From positions 1 to 42,333 of the forward strand of contig CANPOS010000015.1 in NCBI GenBank assembly GCA_947575745.1: DNA of 42,333 nucleotides, in the 5' to 3' direction. Below, one piece after another: positions 28,701 through 35,900 of the stretch. Below the pieces are notes generated by a model. The model was given only the letters and a program-made list of their open reading frames with translations. It had not been told where the DNA came from and did not search any database. The stretch comes from an uncultured Clostridium sp. Lineage in GTDB: Bacteria; Bacillota; Clostridia; TANB77; CAG-508. The translations under genes and the position numbers were made by a program. Every line of letters starts with the position of its first letter. Position 1 is the first letter of the stretch.

Positions 28701-29265
28701 AGCAGTAGGAGGAGATACTTATACAAAATATCTATCATACTTAGCAGCAGTTGCAAATAATGTACAAGATATGGTATGGGATAGAAATGATGCAAGTAGA
28801 GCAAATTATTCTACATTATATACACCATTGTTAACAAGAAATGATGTGGATGGAAATGGAAGAGAAAATAGTATTACAGCAACACTTACATTATCAAAAG
28901 TACTTCAAACATCAAGTACAGAAACAAACGACTATGAATATTCTAACTTAATAGAATTAGCAAGAATGGAAAACTATGCAGGTAAGGTAATAGATCTAGA
29001 AAGTTATGATATAACAGGAGAAAATAATCCAGAAACATCAAAGACAGGAGATTTAGCAAATGTTCCATCAAATGATGTTACAAAACTAGAACCACCAACA
29101 TTAGGAACATCTAAATCAGAAACAATTGTAATACATGAACCAACAGGTTTAAGTATAAGTGAAGCTCCAAAAGCAAACTTAGGAATAGTATTAATAGTAT
29201 TAGTAATACTTGCAGGAGGAATTGTCTTGATAAAGAAATTTGTACTAACACCTAAGAACAGCTAA
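19738..29265 (+). CDS. Giant secreted, membrane-anchored protein with Cna-B/SpaA-like repeats (3175 aa)
   Basis: The signal peptide is residues 1 to about 29 (IVTAIMLFLVILLFSSSVNA). The N-terminal part (about 45-150, LLCAHANQY ... TAAYLAYVAWAT) faintly recalls thioester adhesin domains but lacks their TQ motif. A cysteine cluster CGACPPEC lies near residue 630. At least four tandem Cna-B/SpaA-like modules occupy about 1220-1780, each with xxIxKxD, AEFDVT and ETKAP-type motifs. SdrD-B-like modules lie at about 1785-1900 (GGYVWEE) and 2427-2520 (INGNVWEAV). A C-terminal helix (about 3145-3168) ends in KKFVLTPKNS; there is no LPXTG. The start follows AAAGGAGG, 22 bases after the preceding gene, so both are one operon. 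Adhesin or pilus-like function is inferred. No in-frame CGG in 3175 codons. Confidence 0.8.
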   Translation: MKTKTKIKGIVTAIMLFLVILLFSSSVNAAVGPNYDTDLAAKGGAWVAQNISAVKGWLGLASAAGEKGPGGADSIFSYKNLLCAHANQYTSGTTKFVANKYRGVIEINPTFKNENNNKYGYAELTTESGTYTDLDKTTAAYLAYVAWATDSGKYSGGDGAWQNHWYAEFSKLNNFVGGRVKNWLNSWKGSPSYISSVKADATAYANFVTKIEEDGKFISNDNHKKGTRAGEKQVQVTFDKLLIDENYNKYKGPGTEQTISFSVTAQDGTVASFWLDKEGTHERQGNALSINGKPFESITLDDLNKKDWTIEWQDAAINATNPIVKVVVASEITSYHGAIVILTSDDWRYTLQGRIVVGGEPARIRQHVEFTFDGSTRLKVDKCWSGYQQAKGFQMPGSVGIIVYAKLDTGLEVEYGRYSIPNNGTDRWTFETEVEMTMEGGFVITSFRVEEDGINLGEGWTTTVSDQGNNYWVITNAYKQEEKVPLLELNKVNEVGRELVNAKLNVTVDNYYSTAFETKTEDPDITITYNEVIVSNPKMVSDFKAQNAVELFNYSKNKKPQGPVGDFATNAGNIYLDLRDILYSRLMADLQSDPKYIDDLAHYNSLTTHYHPGDPEGYWDETDRCGACPPECAYAAGRRVAAANKAVYDYVYGGSTFQVGIFTAGGRSRAINNDKKTLFGGDIVISGDKVYRVEVDDDRVQSLKEYATLQDGDIVSIDGHEYIYTVINGRPVYNEYQIRVGDEVKKDDQNYKAVIENGQIKLRKYSELYKFYKNDDIIKIGNKYYQMNFRGSGISMNEYTNINDWTKPNYYENGIEYEWDHYYQRYEAKTTEATHTPFSDGDVVVDGRNSYKVNIDSNGVSMPTYRPEIINENNMTTVKPNYIIEGGEETGELIEADPNCTLQTIKGIDPDDILRDLYLKADDFCEVPYYHSPLHADFEFSVWYMYENYSTTCVHLNDLAAIYTTKHENEYDLQNFDKEMEIKLEETEAPKDYLKWAHDNDKHLYLTWELGQVTDFHYDEDDNDSRELEYIDKESIDTKLPNAITESCENGITWTLMSIRAWDAKIEDIIKFTKYAELANGNSSNTLPMDGVTFTIQVDTEERLDGKGIAQGGLKSESWTVQKTTDKNGYIGISTKELQDNLKIDVISRWIGKMTITYTEVDLGKYAPYYEKWFTPRSVTIEFNEGSATIKGEEEGPGEDAIVNSTQGYHVLTSGYDTPSWAPQMIIKKTDMAGNALRGAEFDVTVRSDRGDQVNLGKCVTNEAGEYIIYPQDLRGLGITTMNRWTGDLTLIARETKAPENYTNLNENRDIIATIHFAHGQIVPSGTSINQGNHVDWSIHNTWYEDEQTWEGSSPTFVLSVKNSLDNNLRIRKIEANTEKQDYLDDRYLNEAEFEVTIRNGNNRQTRAAKLDSKGYFILRDDSGRYTMSVIDLADRVVGDLGQFDGALEVSIRETKTPSGYIQITDTMTVYLNYDKGYYYGATYNNDTSKVLLDVGKSDDETTVTIAVKNTKVNLQPIYIQKMDPTTNMSVKGVAFDVTISKNEITEQDSIRTKTYTTGNEGMIAIETSELNKIGINNGYSGDLYVLIEEVEKEDGYTMLEGPVYVHIVYENGSIRSSQVLRGDGNTAWINKNGTGMLKIIVNNPWEIPDIEIAKETLTNGETYLIDEATFDITLTADNMKSFGNSYKVSEAGKIVFDSKTLERELGIDGKYTGNIYVDISEIDVRDDAAVVNEGFTVTLTYKDGRMVSSEVSNKTHASVVRNDSGSKVTIMVNDSIIIPDHIFLGGYVWEEKATTKSGLLKDGIYTEMSDSEHTDLMLTGIEVTLYEKQADGTLKFVDKNVAGTNPTLTDVNGYYEFEVPKGPEYVVKFTYNGQAFEDVAVDMNSQIYSKDWASKGTEINTNTNMQTNGETRDHINNMYNEIGSYPANYKVGNFVFNATEAREHFAISENNDIYNISYRNTEISEVRDRVAIETNNYLAKNKYINQDNGNSEVNKAYAEIYRNVINNYYTENGQLKEDEEEIYNKLQYIHDSRISAVAGDRTETYELADFANLASYNDTYKYINLAIVKRDMTDLTLAKDAYSATVSINRKDTIYDYDKSADKYSLLNYEKDYNYNTAPNPNGLAYYNAGEDEAELYFTYKVTVINETDIDTQLTEIVDYFDSKFGYKDLYTTSSGASIQGIRAYKLNNRGERTGELTGDLDTSRNGTKGTSTTGRYIGASRIGLIGNNYPRTSNRNNEKEYENYSELFVTFANGREPNLKMGEGVEFYITIKLGKGEEQIDREGTKKPAENYLIAPKYNGNSDRAMDILKTAINDPANLQKIMDIYNYAEVNGYQTYEIDANGNKTPKGYFDNDSKPGTFVVKDFEDIMDDYRNAFKQWQSGNKGFNRDTFAELLDKVNKMRGDDTWAVEIDIQNNLNDERNAYYHRTINGNVWEAVSDNVKTSTDLYRNDLLTYIQTNGIQGIPVELVELEPDGDQIVRAKTITGADGSYTFTGFIPGDYTVRFIYGAERRDGYTDNQNTAMNNTSRNGYKNVAQNRGVNGQYYQSTKANPNTDVKEYWYAQDIGTRYSDAYDEVTARIEQIEAQTKRLSEESTARNSANNSTVNVDNSWSWDYEWDGVYNVQTRNHIDQMEAYTSTMQFEVENTKVQLEGIVNTEDTLKEADYKPYRYSINNIDFGLTPRAEADLKIDKYVSNLKVYLQDNTNNANGTLQLDVDFLANGSVQKYNNDALFNNIVIPTPGENNTAYRDGLLEVLYDTQLLNGATIEVTYTITVSNEGEANTITYYYDGNEIAANGGRITENLSPIAHSYYNGHGEDLNNLILTERDRGTAKVKLNADTEKTFEDIAYHPTTVFNGDYSNDTSKTNTYKKTNYTMTNNGEIPTTNTIVKHNTNGNNARLVNNDNNKYAIKEAAADRAVFVDVRTRATNIIDYIDPNLNFTQTNMKGEAINLDWELTDVTKFNSTREGYKGTGVATDVMTKYNNIIRAVGGDTYTKYLSYLAAVANNVQDMVWDRNDASRANYSTLYTPLLTRNDVDGNGRENSITATLTLSKVLQTSSTETNDYEYSNLIELARMENYAGKVIDLESYDITGENNPETSKTGDLANVPSNDVTKLEPPTLGTSKSETIVIHEPTGLSISEAPKANLGIVLIVLVILAGGIVLIKKFVLTPKNS

Positions 29266-29288
29266 AATGGAATAGCTCATAAAGAACA

Positions 29289-29320
29289 AAAAGGAACGTG
29301 ATTGATTTCACGTTCCTTTT
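29289..29320 (+). terminator. Terminator of the surface-protein operon
   Basis: AAAAGGAACGTG (29289-29300) pairs perfectly with CACGTTCCTTTT (29309-29320), ending in T residues, 23 bases after the stop codon. Confidence 0.8.
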
Positions 29321-29321
29321 A

Positions 29322-29355
29322 GGTGATTTTGTGGATGGACTTAAAAAGCATCATC
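29322..29355. repeat. GGTGATTTT-type short repeat, degenerate copy
   Basis: GGTGATTTTGTGGATGGACT followed by TAAAAAGCATCATC resembles the half-site of the palindrome at 5934 and the hairpin at 41500. The second arm is imperfect here. Confidence 0.45.
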
Positions 29356-29436
29356 ATGAAATTTATATAAAAACTATTGATATAATTTGTATTATATGTT
29401 ACAATTTAAATATCATTTGAAAAGGAGGTGAATAAT

Positions 29437-30063
29437 ATGAGTGGAGAAGAAAGAATATTAGAAGCCATTGGAAATATGCAAAAGGATATTAGCGAGTTAA
29501 AAGTTGGACAAGAAGCAATGCAAAAGCAAATTAGTAGCTTAGAAGCTGGACAAGAAGCAATGCAAAAGGATATGAATACAATGCAAAGTAAAATTACTAA
29601 CTTAGAAATTGGACAAACAGCAACAGCACAAGAATTTGCTAATCTGGTAAAGATTATAGGCAATGTAAGAGCAGAGTTAAAACAAGACATAAGTGATAGT
29701 GCATGTGTAATACAAAAAGACTTAAAAAATTTCAAATCAGAAACGAATAGAAACTTTAAACTTGTAGATACAAGATTTGAGCTTTTTGAAAATCAAATGA
29801 ATAGAAAGTTTAATGAATTTGAAAATCAAATGAACCAAAATTTCAATTCATTTAAAACTCAAATGCAAACAAGATGTAGTTTTTTTGAAAACGAAATGGA
29901 AACAAAATTTAAAGGATTTACAGATAATTTTGATACAAAACTTGCAAATGGTTTCGAGCAAGTAAATGAAAGAATAGACAATCTTATACTTGGAGGAGTA
30001 GATTACATCTTACAAACAAATGAAAAAGTTAAAAAGTTAGAACAACAAGTAAAACTAGCTTAA
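29437..30063 (+). CDS. Coiled-coil protein, function unknown (208 aa)
   Basis: The ATG at 29437 is chosen over the in-frame GTG at 29428 because AAAGGAGGTG (29421-29430) covers the GTG and stands 6 bases before the ATG. The protein is almost wholly helical, with short repeats: LKVGQEAMQKQI, LEAGQEAMQKDM and LEIGQTATAQEF, then phenylalanine-rich coiled segments (FENQMNRKFNEFENQMNQ). No signal peptide or membrane segment is seen. Similar all-coiled proteins occur in phages and clostridia without known function. It ends at a bidirectional hairpin. Confidence 0.7.
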   Translation: MSGEERILEAIGNMQKDISELKVGQEAMQKQISSLEAGQEAMQKDMNTMQSKITNLEIGQTATAQEFANLVKIIGNVRAELKQDISDSACVIQKDLKNFKSETNRNFKLVDTRFELFENQMNRKFNEFENQMNQNFNSFKTQMQTRCSFFENEMETKFKGFTDNFDTKLANGFEQVNERIDNLILGGVDYILQTNEKVKKLEQQVKLA

Positions 30064-30116
30064 ATTTTATTAAAATCTAAAAAGCAAATAATCATTTGCT
30101 AAAATATGGGGGCAAT

Positions 30117-30166
30117 AGATACCTTATAAATGAATGTCAAATATGGCGCTTATTTATAAGGTATCT
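30117..30166. terminator. Bidirectional terminator hairpin
   Basis: AGATACCTTATAAAT (30117-30131) pairs perfectly with ATTTATAAGGTATCT (30152-30166). It lies between convergent genes and is followed by CTTTAATTT on one side and preceded by A-rich sequence on the other. Confidence 0.7.
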
Positions 30167-30178
30167 CTTTAATTTGAA

Positions 30179-30962
30179 CTAGCTTCCAGTACTTCTATAT
30201 TTGTTAAGCCCCCAATTCCAAATCTTAATTGCGATAACCCAAATTACTATTGCAACAATAGGTGCAATATATACAAGATTACTTTGCCCTAAATAATTTA
30301 AAGTAGGGTAATATGATGCAAAAGCAAAAGGAAAGATACAAGTAATTAAAAATCTTACAAAATTATTATAAATCTCTAAAGGATATTCAGCCAATTTATG
30401 AAGCTGGAAAACTGACCACACAACTTCATTTGATTTATATGTCCAAAGTCCAGTAACACTAAATATAGTCTGAACTCCCCCCATAATAATTCCACCTAAA
30501 ACTCCAAAATATATTATTTTTAAAACCAAAAAGATAGTTATTTGAGCTTGAAGATTAATAAGTGTAGAAATAATTAAAATAATAGCCATTATTGCATATC
30601 CTAATGCAGTATATCCATTAGTATTACCGAAGAACAGAAACTAATGGGTGTACAGGTCTTAATAAAATAGTATCAAACTGTCCTTTCCTTATTAAAGTTC
30701 TACCAACTTCATAAGTAGAATCAAAAAACAAGTCCAAAATAGAAACAGAAAGCATCATAACACCATAGAAAAGTAGAAGATGTTCAAAAGTCCAACCAGC
30801 AATACTATCAGTATTTTGGAAAATAATCCATATAAAAAGTAATTCTATAATTTGAAAAGCTATCTGAGATATTATTCCAATTAAACAATCTACTCTATAC
30901 TCTAGCATTCTTTTCAAAGAAGCTACAAAAAGAGAAAAATATATTTTTAAATTTTTCATCAT
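30179..30962 (-). CDS. ABC-2 family exporter permease, read through one +1 CGG site
   Basis: This integral membrane protein, about 260 residues with roughly six helices, resembles the ABC-2 permease family formerly called DUF990 (NLKIYFSLFVASLKRMLEYR ... LIRKGQFDTILLRPVHPLVSVL). The zero frame stops directly after VSVL at an in-frame CGG (30627). Dropping the C gives VLGNTNGYTALGYA and an open frame to 30179, completing the second half of the family fold; 784 bases equals 3n+1. It pairs with the next permease and an ATPase. I favour the ATG at 30962, 9 bases after AAGGAG, over an adjacent TTG. The substrate is unknown. Confidence 0.8.
30627..30629 (-). other. In-frame CGG(T), +1 recoding site 3 (permease Gly112)
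   Basis: On the minus strand the context is CTT CGG TAA, with a stop directly after CGG in the zero frame. Dropping the C gives CTT GGT AAT and an open frame for the rest of the permease. Confidence 0.8.
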
Positions 30963-30985
30963 CAAAAAAATCTCCTTTTCAAAAA

Positions 30986-31777
30986 TTATCCACCATTAAT
31001 AGTAATATGTTTAATAGCGTTTTTAAATATAATTTTTGCGATTAAATAAAGTATTGCTATCCACACACATTGTTTAGCTATGACTTGCAAAATTTCTAAT
31101 GTACTTAAATTTCCAAAATAAATATTTATAGGCGTGTAAATACATTCCTTAAAAGGTAAAAAATTAACAATTTTTTGTAAAAATTCAGGAAATAAAGCAA
31201 TAGGAGCTATCATACCAGAAAAGATATGGATAATTGCTCTTTTAAAAACTTCTACTCCCCATATAGCATTTGTGTAAAAAGAAGTCATACCTAAAGAAAG
31301 TTCAAATAAAAATACAACAACAATTGAGAGAATAATTACTAATACAAAAAATATAAAATTTAGAAGCCCACTAGGAGCTAATACACCAAATAATAAAGAA
31401 CATAAGACAAAGGTTATAAGGGCGACTGCTCCAGCTTCGATGAGTTCACCAATTCTAATTCCAAAGTAATAATTAAAATATGAAATAGGATTTAAGAGTT
31501 CTCTTAAAACTTCTCCATTTCTAATTGCTTCCCCCATTAATTGGTTAATTCCCCAACTGATAATAGGATCAAGAGATACAACTAGAATATAATAAGTAGT
31601 TACTTGTTCAAAAGTCATACCTAAAATCTGTCCACCATTATTATAAATCGCAAGCCAAATAAAAACATAGACAGTTATAGATATAACAAAATTAATTACG
31701 AATAAAATCAAATCAAATCTATAATAAAAGTTTTCTCTAGCAGTTTGTTTTCCAAGTTCTAAAAGTTTGCTAATCAT
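30986..31777 (-). CDS. ABC-2 family exporter permease
   Basis: This 263-residue protein has about six membrane helices and the family phrases QTARENFYYRFDLILFVINF, SWGINQLMGEAIRNGEVLRELLNP and ISYFNYYFGIRIGE. It belongs to the same permease family as the following gene and forms the other half of the channel. Its start overlaps the end of the ATPase gene by 8 bases, so the two are translationally coupled. The frame is intact and has no CGG. Confidence 0.85.
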   Translation of the reverse strand: MISKLLELGKQTARENFYYRFDLILFVINFVISITVYVFIWLAIYNNGGQILGMTFEQVTTYYILVVSLDPIISWGINQLMGEAIRNGEVLRELLNPISYFNYYFGIRIGELIEAGAVALITFVLCSLLFGVLAPSGLLNFIFFVLVIILSIVVVFLFELSLGMTSFYTNAIWGVEVFKRAIIHIFSGMIAPIALFPEFLQKIVNFLPFKECIYTPINIYFGNLSTLEILQVIAKQCVWIAILYLIAKIIFKNAIKHITINGG

Positions 31778-32772
31778 TAATAATTTCTCCTCTATATATT
31801 TCTTTTAATATTTCCTCTAAGCCTTCCTCTTGAATATGCATATCCAATATTTCGCAATAATTAGATATAGACTTAACAACCTCCATAATGGTTAACCTAT
31901 CATGATTAAATTTTATCTTAAGATTTTTTTCATTTTCTTCTAGCACTTCAAAAGGTTCTTCAGATGTTTCAAGAGTAATATTTTTTTGCTTATTTTGCAC
32001 AATGAAATCAGCTATAATATGCTTACCATAAGTGTTTTTGAATTTCTCTTTTTCTCCATCATAAATAATAGAACCTTTATCGATTAATATAATCCTATCA
32101 CAAACCTCTTCAATATCCTTTAAATCATGGGTTGTAAGTATTACAGTAGTTTTTTTCTCGCTATTAATATCTTTTATAAACTTTCTAATGTTTTCTTTAA
32201 CTAATATATCAAGCCCGATGGTAGGTTCGTCAAGATATACAACTTTAGGATTATGTAAAAAAGTTGCGGCAATTTCACATCTCATCTTTTGCCCCAAACT
32301 TAAATTTTTAACTTGTTTATTTAATAAATCTTTTAAATCTAAAATATCAGTAAACTTTTTCAAATTTTCATTATAATCTTTATCAGGTATTTCATAAAGT
32401 TTTTTTATAATCTTAAAAGATTCAATTACAGGAAGATCCCACCATAACTGAGTTTTTTGCCCAAATACCGCACCAATTTGTTTGTTATTTTCAATTCTTT
32501 TCTCATTAGGAACAAGCCCATTAACTACAATACTTCCAGAAGTAGGAGTAAGAAGCCCAGTAAGCATTTTGATAGTAGTAGACTTACCGAGCGCCATTTT
32601 CTCCAATATAGCCTACAAGTTCTCCTTCTTCAATACTAAAATTTATATTATTAACAGCTGTAAATTCAGTATATTTAGGATTAAAAAGAAATTTAATATA
32701 ACCAATTAATCCATTCTTTTTTTCACTAATTTTATATTTTTTTACTAAGTTTTTAACTTCAATTAAAGCCAT
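31770..32772 (-). CDS. ABC exporter ATP-binding protein, read through one +1 CGG site
   Basis: The cytoplasmic ATPase of the exporter begins MALIEVKNLVKKYKIS at 32772, 10 bases after GGAGG. The zero frame reaches GYIGENGA and stops at CGG TAA, in the middle of Walker A. Dropping the C of the CGG (32587-32589) gives GENGAGKSTTIKM, a perfect Walker A. The rest has IGAVFGQKTQLWWDLP (Q-loop), the signature LSLGQKMRCEIA, Walker B VVYLDEPTIGLD and the switch histidine TTHDLKD. Length after recoding is 333 residues; 1003 bases equals 3n+1. Related to ATPases paired with DUF990-type permeases; substrate unknown. Confidence 0.9.
32587..32589 (-). other. In-frame CGG(T), +1 recoding site 4 (Walker A Gly62)
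   Basis: On the minus strand the context is GCT CGG TAA. Dropping the C gives GCT GGT AAG, restoring A-G-K of the Walker A motif, where glycine is essential. Confidence 0.88.
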
Positions 32773-32805
32773 TTTAATCCTCCATTTGAGTTTAATTACA
32801 ATCAC

Positions 32806-32834
32806 ATAATACCATAAAATGATAATTTTTTCAA
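32806..32834 (-). promoter_or_regulatory. Promoter of the ABC exporter operon
   Basis: On the minus strand: TTGAAA (32834-32829), 17 bases, TATTAT (32811-32806), 33 bases before the ATPase start codon. Confidence 0.6.
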
Positions 32835-32949
32835 ACTACAAGAAAGAAATAATTATTTTTTTCATTTAAAATGCAATTCCTTTCAAATTGCATAAAAAAT
32901 GCCAGCTTTGGAAACACTAGAATAAAAACTAAAAAGAGAGGCGAACAAA

Positions 32950-35900
32950 TTGAAATTTTCAGAAATAAAAGGAATTGCATTAGATAAAGAACAACTAAAA
33001 AAATATTTAGAAAATATTGCATCAGATCATACATTAAAAGCAAAATCAGACAAAGAAACATACCCAGTACCAGAAATGGAAAAAAACTTTGAATATATAA
33101 CTAAAACCTATGAAATGTTAAATTCACATTTGAAACTAGGAGTAAATGTACATCCAGCAGGAGAATGGCTTCTAGACAACTACTATGTTATAGAGGAAAC
33201 AGTAAAAGAAGTAAGAAAAAATCTTCCACTAAAGAAATATGTGGGTTTTGTAGGAATATCAGAAGGAAAATACAAAGGATATGCTAGAAGCTATGTGCTT
33301 GCAGAGGAAATTATAAGTTTTACAGACGGAAATTTTAAATCCAAAGACTTAGAAGAATATCTAGTAAGCTACCAAAACAAAAAAACTCTAAATATGGAAG
33401 AAATATGGGACATAAATCTATTTTTTAAAATAGCATTAATAGAAAGAATAAAAGATATATGTATGAAAATATGTGCATCACAAATGCAAAAAATAAAAGT
33501 AGAAAGTATAATAGAAAGACTAGTAGAAAATAAAACAAAAGACGAATTAAAATTTAAAACCTCATCTTATGAATATGCTAAGACAATACAAACATATAGC
33601 GAAAATAAATACACATTTATAGAATACATGTCATATAAACTAAAGAAGTATGGAAAAAAGGGAATACCATACCTAAATATATTAGAAGAAGAAATCAATA
33701 AACAAGGATTAACTTTACAAGAAGTTATAAAAAAGGAACACTTTGACATAGCACTAAAGAAAGTATCAATAGGAAATAGCATAAAAAGTATACATGCTAT
33801 TCAAAGAATGAATTTCCTTGAAATATTTGAAAAAATAAATGGAGTAGAGGAAATATTAAAACAAGATCCAAGTAAAATTTATGAAAATATGGACTACAAA
33901 ACAAAAGACTATTATAGAAATAAAGTAAAAGAAATAGCTAAAAAAACTAAAATATCAGAAATATATATTGCAAAAAAAGTAATAGAATTAGCAAATCTAC
34001 AAAAAGAAGATACAAAAAAAGGACATATTGGATATTATCTAATAGACAAAGGAAGACAAGAACTTTATCATAGTCTAGGACTAAAAAATAAAGAAACAGA
34101 AACAAAACAAAAAGTAGAAATATATATTTTACTTGTAAATGTAATATCAGCTGTTTTATCAATATTAATCGGAATATTCTTTAGCAACATAACGCAAAGC
34201 ATATTATTTGGCGTAATTCAAGCAATTTTAATATTCATACCAATAACAGAAATAGTAATCAAAATAATAGAAAACATTTTAGGAAAAATTATAAAACCTA
34301 AATTTATACCAAAAATGGATTTAAGCAAAGGAATAACAGAAGAAAATAGAACAATGGTAGTAATACCTACAATAATTGATAATCGGAGAAAAAGTAAAAA
34401 AATTAGTAAATACATTAGAAGTATTTTATCTAGCAAATAGGTCGGAAAATATATATTTTACAATACTTCGGAGACTGTACATGTGGAGAAAAACAAACAG
34501 AAGAAAAAGATGAAGAAATAAAGAAAATAGGAAAAGAAGAAATAGAAAAACTAAATAGAAAATACAAAACAGAGCGGAATACCAATATTTAACTTTTTTT
34601 ATAGAAAAAGAATATGGAATGAAAAAGAACAAAGTTACTTGGGATGGGAAAGAAAAAGAGGATTACTTACAGAACTAAACAATTACTTAATGAAAGAAAA
34701 AAATCAAGGTACAAAAATTGGAAAAGCCAGTACATTTATTGTAAATACAATAGAAGACTATAAAGAAAAACATAGTGAAGAAAAACTAGATATTAAATAT
34801 GTAATAACATTAGACGCAGACACAAATCTAACATTAAACTCAGGAATTGAACTAATAGAAGCAATGGCACATCCATTAAACAAGCCAGAATTAGACAAAG
34901 AAAAAAATATTGTAATAAATGGACATGGACTAATACAACCAAGAATAGGAATAGAACTCGAAGTAAGTATGCAAAGTAAATTTACAGAGATTTTTGCAGG
35001 AGATCGGAGGAGTAGACTCATATACAAACGCAATATCAGATATATATCAAGATAACTTTGGAGAAGGTATATATACAGGAAAAGGAATATATAATCTAGA
35101 AGTTTTTTACAATGTAATGAAAAACAAAATACCAGAAAATACTGTACTTAGCCACGATTTGCTAGAAGGGTGTTACTTAAGATGTGGATTAAGTTCAGAT
35201 ATTATGCTACTTGACGGTTATCCAAGTGGATACAAATCATATATAACAAGAGCAGCTAGATGGATAAGAGGAGACTGGCAAATAATCACATGGCTTAAAT
35301 CAAAAGACTTAAATACATTATCTAAATATAAAATTCTAGACAATCTAAGAAGAAGCACAGTAGAAATATTTGCAATTTTGAACTTAATATTTTTAATTAT
35401 ATTAAAGATATTCCTAAATACAAAAATTGCACCATATGTAACAATCACACTTATAAGTATAGTAATATCAGCTGTTTTAGATATATTAAATCACATAATA
35501 TTTAGGAAAGAAAATATAAAAACACAGAAAAAATTCACTAACAAAATAGATGGACTATTTGCAAGCATATATAGAGGACTAATATCAATAGTTACACTTC
35601 CAAATAAAGCATATATATCACTTGCCTCTATAGTTAAAACAATTTATAGAATGAAAATATCAAGAAAACACTTATTAGAATGGACAACAGCAGAAGAAGC
35701 AGAAAGAACAAATAAAAAAGATTTAAAATCTAGTTATATATCAATGCTACCAAATGTAATCATAGGTGTAATTCGGAATAGTTTTATGTACAACCATAAA
35801 ACTAGATAATCTAACAAGCTGGATAATTTGTGCTTTTTCAGTAGGATTAATAATTGCACCAAGTATAATGTGGTATATAAGTAAACCAAAAGAAGAAGAA

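Noticed and set aside
34442..34447. TCGGAA in the glucan synthase as a further recoding site
   Set aside because: In the corrected frame it reads TCG GAA (Ser-Glu) within LANRSENIYF. The CGG is out of frame.
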